Under the pieces are notes generated by a model. That model had not been told where the DNA came from. It worked only from the letters and a program-made list of their open reading frames with translations, and did not search any database. Position numbers and translations under genes: made by a program. Below, piece by piece: positions 1 through 5,964 of a stretch of DNA of 8,889 nt. Source of the DNA: an uncultured Aquimonas sp. GTDB taxonomy: Bacteria > Pseudomonadota > Gammaproteobacteria > Xanthomonadales > Xanthomonadaceae. The DNA lies in NCBI GenBank assembly GCA_946481615.1, contig CAMLOR010000130.1, forward strand, positions 1-8,889, in the 5' to 3' direction. Position 1 is the stretch's first letter. Each line of letters begins with the position of its first letter.

Positions 1-2552
1 CCGATCTCGCCCATCAGGCCCAGCGCCTCGGCGATCGGGATGAAACGCGCCGGCGATACCCGGCCGAGCTGCGGGCTCGACCAGCGCAGCAGAGCCTCGA
101 AACCGAGCACGCGGCGGCCGCCGGCGTCGATCAGCGGCTGGTAGTGCAGCTCGAGCTCGCCGCGGCGCGGCGCTTCGCGCAGGCGCGCGCCCAGCAGCAG
201 GCGGTCTTCCATCTCCTGCATCTGGTCGGATGCGAACTCGCACAGCGCATCGCGGCCATGGCGCTTGGCGCGCGACATCGCGGCTTCGGCGCGCCGCAAC
301 AGATCCATCGCACTGCGACCGTGCCGCGGCGCGCGGCTGATGCCGATGCTGGCGGTCAGCTGCAGGCGATAACCGTCGCCTTCGATCGGCTGCGCCACGG
401 CATCGCGCAAACGCTCGCCGAAGGCCACGATGCCGTCCTCGTCGTCGCCCGGCCGCACCGCCACGAACTCGTCGCCCGCGAAGCGCGCGACGTGGCCCTG
501 CGAGCCCACCGCTTCGCGCAGGCGCTCGGCCACGATGTGCAGCGCCTCGTCGCCGAACACATGCCCCATCGATTCGTTGATGGCGTGGAAACGGTCGAGG
601 TCGATGAAGTAGACCGCCGCGGCCGCCCCGGGCTCGGAGAGCAGCGTGGCGAGCAGCGACTCGAGCACCGGATAGCGCGGCAGCCCGGTGACGGCGTCGT
701 GGCTGGCGGCGTAGGCCAGCTCGGCCTCGACCTGGCGGCGCTCGGTCAGATCGTTGAGCACGCCGAGGAAATGCGTGGTGCGTCCCGCATCGTCGCGCAC
801 CGGCGAGATGAAGACGTGGTTCCAGAACAGCGCGCCGTCCTTGCGATAGTTGCGCAGGATGACGTTGCAGTCGGCGCCGGCGGCGAGCGCGTGGCGCACC
901 AGGTCGAGTTCGTCCTGGCGCGTGTCGCCGCCCTGCAGGAAGCGGCAATTGCGGCCCAGCGCTTCTTCCGGCGGGTAACCGGTGATGCGCTCGAAGGCGG
1001 CGTTGGCGAAGATGATCGGGCAGTCGGGCTGCTGCGCGTCGCAGATCACGATGGCGCTGGCGCTCGATTCGACCGCCCGCTCCAGCAGCTGCGAGCGGGC
1101 CTGCGCGGCGCGTTCGCGCGTGATGTCGTGCGCGATGCCGAACACGCCGGTGACGGCGCCGTCCTCCACCATCGGCAGGTTGGTGATGCGCAGCCGCACG
1201 CGCGCGCCGTCGGGCAGCAGCGCGGCGGCCTCGTAGGTGCGCGCCTCGCCGGCGGCGGCGGCCGTGAACTGCGCGCGCACGGCCTCGCGTTGTTCGGGCA
1301 CGATGCGGCTGTCGAAGGTGGTGCCGAAGATGTTGCTGTTGCTGTGGCCCGAGAGCGCGTGGAAGCTGCGGTTGTAGGCCGTGAAGCGGCCTTCGAGATC
1401 CATCGAGTAGACGGCGTCGGGATGTTCTTCGAACAGCGAGCGGAAACGCTGCTCGCTGCGCATCAGGCGGCGGTAGTCGGCATCCTGCTCGATGGCGATG
1501 GCGGTCATCGCGGCGAGGTTGTCGATGGCGCGCAGTTCGTCGATGCCTGGCTCGCGCGGCTCGCGGTAGTAGACGGCGAAGGTCGCCAGCACCTTGCCCT
1601 GCGAGGAGAGCACCGGCGTCGACCAGCAGGCGCGCAAGCCGTGGTCCCGGGCCAGATCGACCCAGTCGGTCCAGAGCGGATCGTTCGCGATGTCCGTCAC
1701 CACCACGCGCTCGCCGCGCCACGCCGCCGTGCCGCAGGAACCCGCGCGCGGCCCGACCGCCGCGCCGTCGACGCCCTTCACGAAGCTCGGCGGCAGCGAC
1801 GGCGCCGCGCCGTGCCGCACGTGCGCGCCGTCTTCGTCGACCAGCAGGATGGTGCACAGGCTGGCCGGATACTGCGATTCGAACAGCAGGGCGATCGCCG
1901 ACAGCGTCTCCGCCAGCGGAACGCGCGCGGCGATACCGGTGAGGATGGCGCGCTGGCCCGCATCGAGGCGCTCGGCGCGGCGGCGTTCGGAAACATCGGT
2001 CATGCCGCCGACCATGCGCACGGCGCGGCCGTTCGCATCGCGGATCACGGTGCCGCGATCGAGCACCTGCGCGTAGTCGCCGTCGCGGCGCTGGAAGCGG
2101 TATTCGTCTTCCCAATCGTCGCCGCGGCCCTGTTGCACGCGATGGATGCTGCCGAGCACGCGTTCGCGGTCGTCGGCGTGGATGCGGTCGACCCAGAAGG
2201 CCGATGGGCCGGAGGCTTCCTCCACGCGGTAGCCAAACAGGCGGCCCAGGCCTTCGTTCCAGCCGACGTGATCGGTGACCAGATCCCAGTCCCACAAGGC
2301 ATCGTTGGTGGCGCGCGCCACGATCCGGAAGCGTTCTTCGCTCTGGCGCAGCGCAGTCTGCCCGCGCAGGCGGTCGCGGCCTTCCGGCCACAACAGGAAC
2401 AACATGCCCAGCGCCATTCCCACCGCGGGCAATGCGAGTTCCCAGCGCAATGCACCGTGCTGGGCTGCGAGCAGCCCGACGGCGGCGAGCCCGACCACGA
2501 TGAGTCCGGCGCCCGCCCAGCGCAGCATCGACCCGGGATCCTGCCCGTGCAT
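1..2552 (-). CDS. Membrane-anchored PAS-GAF-PAS-LOV-GGDEF-EAL protein (cyclic-di-GMP turnover), C-terminus outside window
   Basis: The frame is open for 850 residues without a stop and runs off the window edge. Start chosen: ATG at 2552, preceded by GGCGAGG about 5 bases upstream; an in-frame ATG at 2604 lacks a ribosome site. Seen: two hydrophobic segments (residues ~13-32 and 36-56), then PAS (~70-185), GAF (~190-355), PAS (~357-475), a LOV-type PAS (~490-607), GGDEF (~612-780) and the beginning of EAL (~795 onward). The LOV core is GRNCRFLQ with Cys536, Asn568 and Asn578. The GGDEF signature reads AGDEF (692-696), after FIDLDRFHAINESMGH; the usual RxxD inhibitory site is absent. The EAL signature FEALLRW has Glu819. 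Known for these families: GGDEF makes and EAL degrades c-di-GMP, while LOV binds flavin and senses blue light. Inferred: a light- and ligand-tuned c-di-GMP enzyme at the inner membrane. Which activity dominates cannot be decided because most of EAL is missing. Confidence 0.93.
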   Translation of the reverse strand, partial: MHGQDPGSMLRWAGAGLIVVGLAAVGLLAAQHGALRWELALPAVGMALGMLFLLWPEGRDRLRGQTALRQSEERFRIVARATNDALWDWDLVTDHVGWNEGLGRLFGYRVEEASGPSAFWVDRIHADDRERVLGSIHRVQQGRGDDWEDEYRFQRRDGDYAQVLDRGTVIRDANGRAVRMVGGMTDVSERRRAERLDAGQRAILTGIAARVPLAETLSAIALLFESQYPASLCTILLVDEDGAHVRHGAAPSLPPSFVKGVDGAAVGPRAGSCGTAAWRGERVVVTDIANDPLWTDWVDLARDHGLRACWSTPVLSSQGKVLATFAVYYREPREPGIDELRAIDNLAAMTAIAIEQDADYRRLMRSEQRFRSLFEEHPDAVYSMDLEGRFTAYNRSFHALSGHSNSNIFGTTFDSRIVPEQREAVRAQFTAAAAGEARTYEAAALLPDGARVRLRITNLPMVEDGAVTGVFGIAHDITRERAAQARSQLLERAVESSASAIVICDAQQPDCPIIFANAAFERITGYPPEEALGRNCRFLQGGDTRQDELDLVRHALAAGADCNVILRNYRKDGALFWNHVFISPVRDDAGRTTHFLGVLNDLTERRQVEAELAYAASHDAVTGLPRYPVLESLLATLLSEPGAAAAVYFIDLDRFHAINESMGHVFGDEALHIVAERLREAVGSQGHVARFAGDEFVAVRPGDDEDGIVAFGERLRDAVAQPIEGDGYRLQLTASIGISRAPRHGRSAMDLLRRAEAAMSRAKRHGRDALCEFASDQMQEMEDRLLLGARLREAPRRGELELHYQPLIDAGGRRVLGFEALLRWSSPQLGRVSPARFIPIAEALGLMGEI
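835..960 (-). other. LOV photoreceptor core inside the GGDEF-EAL gene
   Basis: Translated on the minus strand, this stretch gives GRNCRFLQ (codons 956-933), then NYRKDG and, just past it, FWN (to 819). The putative photoactive Cys536 is encoded at 947-945. Spacing to Asn568 (32 residues), Asn578 (42) and residue 599 (63) equals the spacing of Cys450, Asn482, Asn492 and Gln513 in Avena phototropin-1 LOV2. Flavin binding and cysteinyl-adduct formation are therefore likely. Residue 599 (codon 758-756, ctc) is Leu, not Gln. Confidence 0.88.
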
Positions 2553-2653
2553 CACCCTCGCCTTGCCGCCCCCGATGCACGAGCCTAGCCAGCCCAACCC
2601 CATCGCCGCAATGGCGGCGTTGCAATCGCCACCCAAACCCGAGGAGAGCGACG
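2553..2653. other. Divergent intergenic region
   Basis: About 100 bases separate the divergently transcribed PAS/LOV gene and the secreted hypothetical gene. Each side has a ribosome site (GAGGAGA before the plus-strand gene, GGCGAGG before the minus-strand gene). I could not pick out a convincing -35/-10 pair in either direction. Confidence 0.5.
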
Positions 2654-3448
2654 ATGCGCGCGTGGCTGATGGCGATGCTGGTGATGTGGGCGGCCGGTGC
2701 CCAGGCCGGGACGTTGGTCGAGGTGCAGGTGGTGGATCGCGAAAGCGGCACCGTGCTGCCGGTGTATGGCGATGGCGGCAAACAGTGGGTGCCGGGCGTG
2801 CCGGGCCATCGCTATTCGGTGCGGCTGGTGAATCGCAGCGCCGAGCGCGTGCTGGCGGTGCTGAGCGTCGATGGCGTGAACGCGGTGAGCGGCGAAACCG
2901 CTTCGACGCAACAGACGGGCTACGTGCTGGGCCCGTGGCAGCAGATGGATGTGGAGGGCTGGCGCAAGAGTCTCTCGCAGATCGCCGCGTTCGAGTTCAC
3001 TTCGTTGGGCAACAGCTACGCGGCACGCACGGGCCGTCCGGCCAACGTCGGCGTGATCGGCGTGGCGGTGTTCCGCGAGCGTCGTTACCTGCCCGAACCC
3101 CAGCCGCAGCTCGACGACATCGCACGCGCACCCGCGCCAGCCCAGGCGCCGCGCGCGGCCACGGAGTCGTCCGCAGCCGGCGCCGCGCGCGACTACGAAT
3201 ACCGCAATCGCAGCGACAGCGGCCGCTTCGCCCGACAGGAGAAGCTCGGCACCGGCCACGGCCAGCGCGAGTGGAGTGCGGCGCGCCACGTCGCCTTCGA
3301 ACGCGAAAGCAACTCGCCCTACGAAGTGGTGGCGCTCAACTACGACAGCTACGACAACCTCGTGGCGATGGGCGTGATCCCGCAACCGTGGCGCGCACCG
3401 CGCGAACCCGACCCGTTTCCGATCGGCTTCGTGCCGGATCCTCGTTGA
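2654..3448 (+). CDS. Secreted conserved hypothetical protein (264 aa)
   Basis: The only well-supported plus-strand gene in the window. ATG at 2654 follows a good ribosome site, GAGGAGA, 5 bases upstream. Residues 1-18 form a Sec signal peptide (hydrophobic core LMAMLVMWAAG, likely cleavage after AQA), so the product should be periplasmic or secreted. Residues ~20-145 are rich in alternating hydrophobic residues and look like a beta-rich domain. A Pro/Ala-rich linker (~147-178) follows, then a charged C-terminal region with LGTGHG (198-203) and YDSYDNLVAMGVI (230-242). That C-terminal pattern resembles conserved hypothetical proteins of beta- and gammaproteobacteria that I recall, but I know no function. 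No lipobox, membrane anchor or catalytic motif is visible. It stands alone, with no operon partner. Confidence 0.85.
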   Translation: MRAWLMAMLVMWAAGAQAGTLVEVQVVDRESGTVLPVYGDGGKQWVPGVPGHRYSVRLVNRSAERVLAVLSVDGVNAVSGETASTQQTGYVLGPWQQMDVEGWRKSLSQIAAFEFTSLGNSYAARTGRPANVGVIGVAVFRERRYLPEPQPQLDDIARAPAPAQAPRAATESSAAGAARDYEYRNRSDSGRFARQEKLGTGHGQREWSAARHVAFERESNSPYEVVALNYDSYDNLVAMGVIPQPWRAPREPDPFPIGFVPDPR

Positions 3449-3500
3449 CGCGTTGTCGCTGGTGTGGGGAGAGCAGGTGGTTTGCGTTGGTCCGTCGCGG

Positions 3501-3577
3501 GTGCTCTTGCCGGGGTGGGGTGGCCGGCGAGGGCTTCGGCGCCGGCTTCGCCGGCCACCCCACCCCGGCAAGAGCAC
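3501..3577. repeat. 30-bp perfect inverted repeat with 17-base spacer
   Basis: Bases 3501-3530 and 3548-3577 are exact reverse complements over 30 positions, separated by 17 bases (3531-3547) that contain a further small palindrome (ggcgcc). The arms are GC-rich, with GGGGTGGGG on the left and CCCCACCCC on the right. No T-run follows, so it does not look like a simple rho-independent terminator. It lies 52 bases past the stop of the secreted hypothetical gene. It may be a dispersed intergenic palindrome, or an RNA hairpin protecting the mRNA 3' end. Confidence 0.9.
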
Positions 3578-3624
3578 TCCGACCGCTGTCGTTCCCGCTT
3601 CCCGCGACGCAACCACCAAAAGCA

Positions 3625-3655
3625 AAGGGCCGGAACAATCCGGCCCTTCGTTTCT
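3625..3655. terminator. Bidirectional rho-independent terminator
   Basis: A perfect 10-bp stem (3625-3634 with 3639-3648; core GGGCCGG) and the tetraloop ACAA is followed on the plus strand by TTCGTTTCT. On the minus strand the flank reads TTTGCTTTT. It sits between two converging genes, the secreted hypothetical (plus) and the entericidin-like gene (minus), and could stop transcription of both. Confidence 0.75.
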
Positions 3656-3671
3656 ACTGCGTCGCGAGGAA

Positions 3672-3803
3672 TCAGTCCGCCGCGTCTTGCACTTCCTCGC
3701 CGGCTTCCTCGATGTCCTTGCCGGCGCCTTCAATCGTGTTGCATCCACCCAGCACCATCGCAGCCATCAAAGCCAGCAGCAGGACCGAAAGATTGCGCTT
3801 CAT
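3672..3803 (-). CDS. Entericidin-like small lipoprotein (43 aa)
   Basis: A short gene with ATG at 3803 and ribosome site AAGGAGA 6 bases upstream. The product starts MKRNLSVLLLALMAA, has the lipobox LGGC (Cys21), and continues with a short acidic tail, NTIEGAGKDIEEAGEEVQDA. The N-T-(I/V)-x-G-x-G-K-D pattern after the lipidated Cys is typical of the entericidin A/B (EcnA/EcnB) family. Members are small outer-membrane-linked lipoproteins; EcnB was described as a bacteriolytic toxin paired with EcnA in E. coli, and many proteobacteria carry just one copy linked to envelope stress. Only one copy is present here, so a toxin-antidote pair is not supported. It is a monocistronic unit with its own -10-like box (3835-3840) upstream and a terminator downstream. 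Confidence 0.9.
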   Translation of the reverse strand: MKRNLSVLLLALMAAMVLGGCNTIEGAGKDIEEAGEEVQDAAD

Positions 3804-3834
3804 ACACATTCTCCTTGGTGGGTACAGCGAATCG

Positions 3835-3840
3835 AGTGTA
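3835..3840 (-). promoter_or_regulatory. Probable -10 box of the entericidin-like gene
   Basis: TACACT on the minus strand, 31 bases before the start codon, which leaves room for a short 5' leader with the AAGGAGA ribosome site. No good -35 is visible at 16-18 bases; the region upstream is GC-rich. The same nonamer, TTACACTCG, occurs upstream of plsY. Confidence 0.4.
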
Positions 3841-3873
3841 ACGCGCGGCCGGGCCCGCGGAAGGGGGCTGCGA

Positions 3874-4800
3874 TCACCTCGTTTCGGTACGCATCAGGGT
3901 GGACTTGCCGAACAGGCTCTCGGCCAGGTCCACGGCCAGCACCGCGGTGGCGTTGCGGCTGTCGAAGGCCGGGTTGAGTTCGACGATGTCGAGCGAAGCC
4001 ATGAGCCCGGTGTCGGCGATCATCTCCATCACCAGTTGGGCCTCGCGGTAGGTGGGGCCGCCCGGGATCGTGGTGCCCACGCCGGGCGCGATGGCCGGAT
4101 CGAGGAAATCGACGTCGAAGCTCACGTGCAGATGGGTTTGCGCGTCGACGCCGTCGAGGGCTTCCTCCATGGCGCGCTTCATGCCGATCTCGTCGATGTA
4201 GCGCATGTCGTAGATATCGAGGCCGACCTCGTGCACGAGGCGGCGCTCGCCCTCGTCCACCGAACGGATGCCGATCTGGCGGATCTCCTCGGGCTGCAGC
4301 GCCGGCGCCTCGCCGCCGATGTGCGTGAGCTCGCGCGGACCGTAGCCGCACAGACAGGCCACCGGCATGCCGTGCACGTTGCCCGAGGGCGTGATCGCAC
4401 TGGTGTTGAAATCGGCGTGCGCGTCGAGCCAGAGCACGCGCAGCTTCTTGCCGCGTGCGCGGGCGAACTGCGCGACGGCGGTGATCGAACCCATGGCCAG
4501 ACAGTGATCGCCGCCGAGCAGGATGGGCAGGTGGCCGGCATCGAGTTCGGCGCGCACGGCCTGCATCACGAGGCGGTTCCAGACCAGCACCTGCGTGAGA
4601 TGGCGATAGCCCTGCTGCGGTGGCAGCCACGGGTTGTGCGGGCCCACGAGGTTGCCGCGATCGAACACCTCCAGGCCGCGCTTCTGCAGCGCTTCGCCCA
4701 GACCCGCCACGCGCAGGGCTTCCGGGCCCATCGACGCGCCGCGGTGGCCCGCGCCCACGTCGGTGGGCGCACCGATCAGCGCGACGGATTTCGCGGCCAT
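3874..4800 (-). CDS. rocF: Arginase (308 aa)
   Basis: Hydrolyses L-arginine to L-ornithine and urea in the cytosol with a two-manganese centre. Ureohydrolase motifs, numbered from the chosen start: GGDH (96-99; His99), DAHAD (126-130; Asp126, His128, Asp130), SGNVHGMP (139-146), SFDVDFLDP (227-235; Asp229, Asp231) and VELNP with Glu274. The SGNxHGxP segment and overall length favour arginase over agmatinase or formiminoglutamase. The frame extends 27 codons upstream to an ATG at 4881, but that stretch overlaps the HPt gene and matches nothing in the family. ATG at 4800 gives the canonical start MAAKSVALIGAPTDVGAGHRG and is preceded by GGAGGG. The start overlaps the HPt stop by one base (TGATG), so the two are probably translationally coupled. 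No ornithine or urea genes are adjacent. Confidence 0.95.
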   Translation of the reverse strand: MAAKSVALIGAPTDVGAGHRGASMGPEALRVAGLGEALQKRGLEVFDRGNLVGPHNPWLPPQQGYRHLTQVLVWNRLVMQAVRAELDAGHLPILLGGDHCLAMGSITAVAQFARARGKKLRVLWLDAHADFNTSAITPSGNVHGMPVACLCGYGPRELTHIGGEAPALQPEEIRQIGIRSVDEGERRLVHEVGLDIYDMRYIDEIGMKRAMEEALDGVDAQTHLHVSFDVDFLDPAIAPGVGTTIPGGPTYREAQLVMEMIADTGLMASLDIVELNPAFDSRNATAVLAVDLAESLFGKSTLMRTETR

Positions 4801-5147
4801 CAGGCGTCGCCCTCCAGCGGCAGCGACGCGGCGCGCATCAGTTCCTGCAGCGTGCGCATGAGCGGCGCCAGTTCGTTGCACAGCTGCGCGGCCTTCGGGC
4901 GCTGGGCGGGCGGCAGATTAAGCCACTGCACCCAGCGCTTCTCCAGACTGCGCGCCATCTCGCCCATGGCATCGAAGCCGTAGGCACCGCCTGAGCCGCT
5001 CAGGTTGTGCAGTTGGCGGCGCAGCAACTGCGCATGCGCTTCGGCCGCGTCGGCGTTCGCCACCGCGCGCCATTCGGCTTCGAGCGCCCGCGCCTTCTCG
5101 GGCAGTTGCTCGCGATACATGCGCTGCAGGGCTTCGAATCCTTCCAC
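4800..5147 (-). CDS. Stand-alone HPt (histidine phosphotransfer) domain protein
   Basis: A small helical, soluble protein that would carry a phosphoryl group between a hybrid sensor kinase and a response regulator. The HPt signature QLHNLSGSGGAYGF is plain; its His is the presumed phosphosite (residue 47 from the GTG start, 55 from the upstream ATG). The domain is the whole protein. Start: an ATG at 5171 is in frame, but its A is the last base of the tRNA-Thr CCA end, so tRNA maturation would cut it off and no ribosome site precedes it. GTG at 5147 has GGAG 9 bases upstream and gives 115 residues, so I prefer it; an ATG (5120) is a further option. It is followed at one-base overlap by arginase. 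No sensor kinase or receiver protein is nearby, so its partners are unknown. Confidence 0.83.
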   Translation of the reverse strand: MEGFEALQRMYREQLPEKARALEAEWRAVANADAAEAHAQLLRRQLHNLSGSGGAYGFDAMGEMARSLEKRWVQWLNLPPAQRPKAAQLCNELAPLMRTLQELMRAASLPLEGDA

Positions 5148-5170
5148 GCGGTGACGCTCCGGGTTGCGCA

Positions 5171-5246
5171 TGGTGCCGACAGTCCGAATCGAACGGACGA
5201 CCTACCGCTTACAAGGCGGTTGCTCTACCGACTGAGCTATGCCGGC
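5171..5246 (-). tRNA. tRNA-Thr (anticodon UGU)
   Basis: A 76-base cloverleaf including encoded CCA. Acceptor stem GCCGGCA pairs with TGTCGGC (one G-T wobble). The D arm is GCTCAGTCGGTAGAGC, the anticodon stem ACCGC/GCGGT holds loop CTTGTAA (anticodon TGT), and the T arm is GTCCG-TTCGATT-CGGAC. Discriminator A (5174) is followed by CCA (5173-5171). It reads ACN threonine codons, chiefly ACA/ACG. It lies 36 bases downstream of the SPOR gene and directly before the HPt gene. Confidence 0.97.
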
Positions 5247-5255
5247 GCAGCCGCG

Positions 5256-5261
5256 ATTCTA
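5256..5261 (-). promoter_or_regulatory. Probable extended -10 promoter of tRNA-Thr
   Basis: TAGAAT preceded by TGC (TGnTAGAAT, an extended -10) ends 9 bases before the mature tRNA 5' end, the right distance for a very short precursor leader. An ATGACG sits about 19 bases upstream as a weak -35. The tRNA, HPt and arginase genes may start from here. Confidence 0.45.
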
Positions 5262-5282
5262 GCAAGCCGGTCCACCGCCCCG

Positions 5283-5951
5283 TCATTCGCAGGGCCGGGG
5301 ACGGGCCTCGACGCCGGCATAGCCGCCCAGGCGCGCGCGCCAGTCCAGGCCGGGCGCGGCCGCCAGTTCGATCCAGTAGTTCGGGATTTCCTCGGTGCGT
5401 TCCTGCAATTCGGGCGCGAAACCCAGGGCCTGCACTTCGCGCTGGCGCGTCTGCGCGTTGGCGCGGTCGCGGAACAGGCCGAGCGAAATGGTGTTTTCCT
5501 GGTCGCCCGCGGTGACGACGTAGTAGTCGCGCAGGCCCTGCGCCGAGAGTTCGCGCGCTGAGGCCAGAGCCGCTTCGCGCGTGCCTTGCGCGGGCAGGAA
5601 GACCCAGAAACCGCGGTTGGTGAGCACGCGGGTTTCGCGGAACTGGATGCGGCTGACGGTCGGCGTGAGCGCGCCCATCGCGCGGCGCAGATCGGCCTGG
5701 GTGAGGAAGGGACCGATCTGCAGGCACCGCTGCTCGGGCGTGCCGGCCGGGTCCGGCTGGCCCACCGATTCGGCGTCGGCCGAGATGAGCCCGGTGTCGG
5801 GCGCCTCGGTCTCGCTCAGCAGCCGCAGCGGCGTCACGCCGGACTCGGTAGCGGGCGGGCGGGGCTCGGGCGGCGGCGTGCGCCAGTTCCACCAGGCGGC
5901 GACGCCGAGATTCATCAGCAACAGGGAGAGCAGCAGGGCGCGCGCGAGCAT
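5283..5951 (-). CDS. SPOR-domain protein with N-terminal membrane anchor (222 aa)
   Basis: Residues 1-22 (LARALLLSLLLMNLGVAAWW) form a single membrane anchor. A Pro-rich linker (~25-75) follows, then a SPOR-like region (~76-196). It holds CLQIGPFLTQADLRRA in the first half and ISLGLFRDRANAQTRQREVQALGF (residues 155-178) in the second; the latter matches the family pattern 'hxhGxFxxxxnAxxxxxxLxxxGF'. SPOR domains bind denuded glycan strands at the division septum, so the protein is probably a periplasm-facing septal factor. Its exact role cannot be told; it is not obviously FtsN, DamX or DedD. It follows coaX by 10 bases, in an arrangement I recall from Xanthomonadales. No Shine-Dalgarno precedes ATG 5951; instead a TAGAAT box lies 7 bases upstream. 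Confidence 0.88.
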   Translation of the reverse strand: MLARALLLSLLLMNLGVAAWWNWRTPPPEPRPPATESGVTPLRLLSETEAPDTGLISADAESVGQPDPAGTPEQRCLQIGPFLTQADLRRAMGALTPTVSRIQFRETRVLTNRGFWVFLPAQGTREAALASARELSAQGLRDYYVVTAGDQENTISLGLFRDRANAQTRQREVQALGFAPELQERTEEIPNYWIELAAAPGLDWRARLGGYAGVEARPRPCE

Positions 5952-5958
5952 GGACGCG

Positions 5959-5964
5959 ATTCTA
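5959..5964 (-). promoter_or_regulatory. -10-like box abutting the SPOR gene start
   Basis: TAGAAT, whose first three bases are also the coaX stop codon TAG, ends 7 bases before the SPOR ATG. Transcription starting at the usual distance would begin at or next to the ATG, giving a leaderless mRNA. It shares the 12-mer GCTAGAATCGCG with the tRNA-Thr upstream region. No -35 was recognised. Confidence 0.3.

Noticed and set aside
144..2588. Long open plus-strand frame of 814 codons
   Set aside because: It is antisense to the PAS/LOV/GGDEF-EAL gene, whose translation matches known domains throughout. The plus-strand product is low-complexity Arg/Ala/His-rich, as expected for the opposite strand of GC-rich coding DNA.
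2585..3748. Minus-strand frame of 387 codons opposite the secreted hypothetical gene
   Set aside because: Composition is Arg/His/Ala-rich with no domain, and it runs through the palindrome and terminator. The plus-strand gene has a ribosome site, a signal peptide and plausible protein composition.
3672..3803. Entericidin toxin-antitoxin pair
   Set aside because: Only one entericidin-like gene is present and no second small lipoprotein is visible on either side, so a pair cannot be claimed.
2275..4983. Long open plus-strand frame of 902 codons
   Set aside because: It crosses the secreted gene in another frame, the palindrome, the terminator, the entericidin-like gene and the arginase gene, and shows no domain. 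It is open because stop codons are rare in GC-rich DNA.
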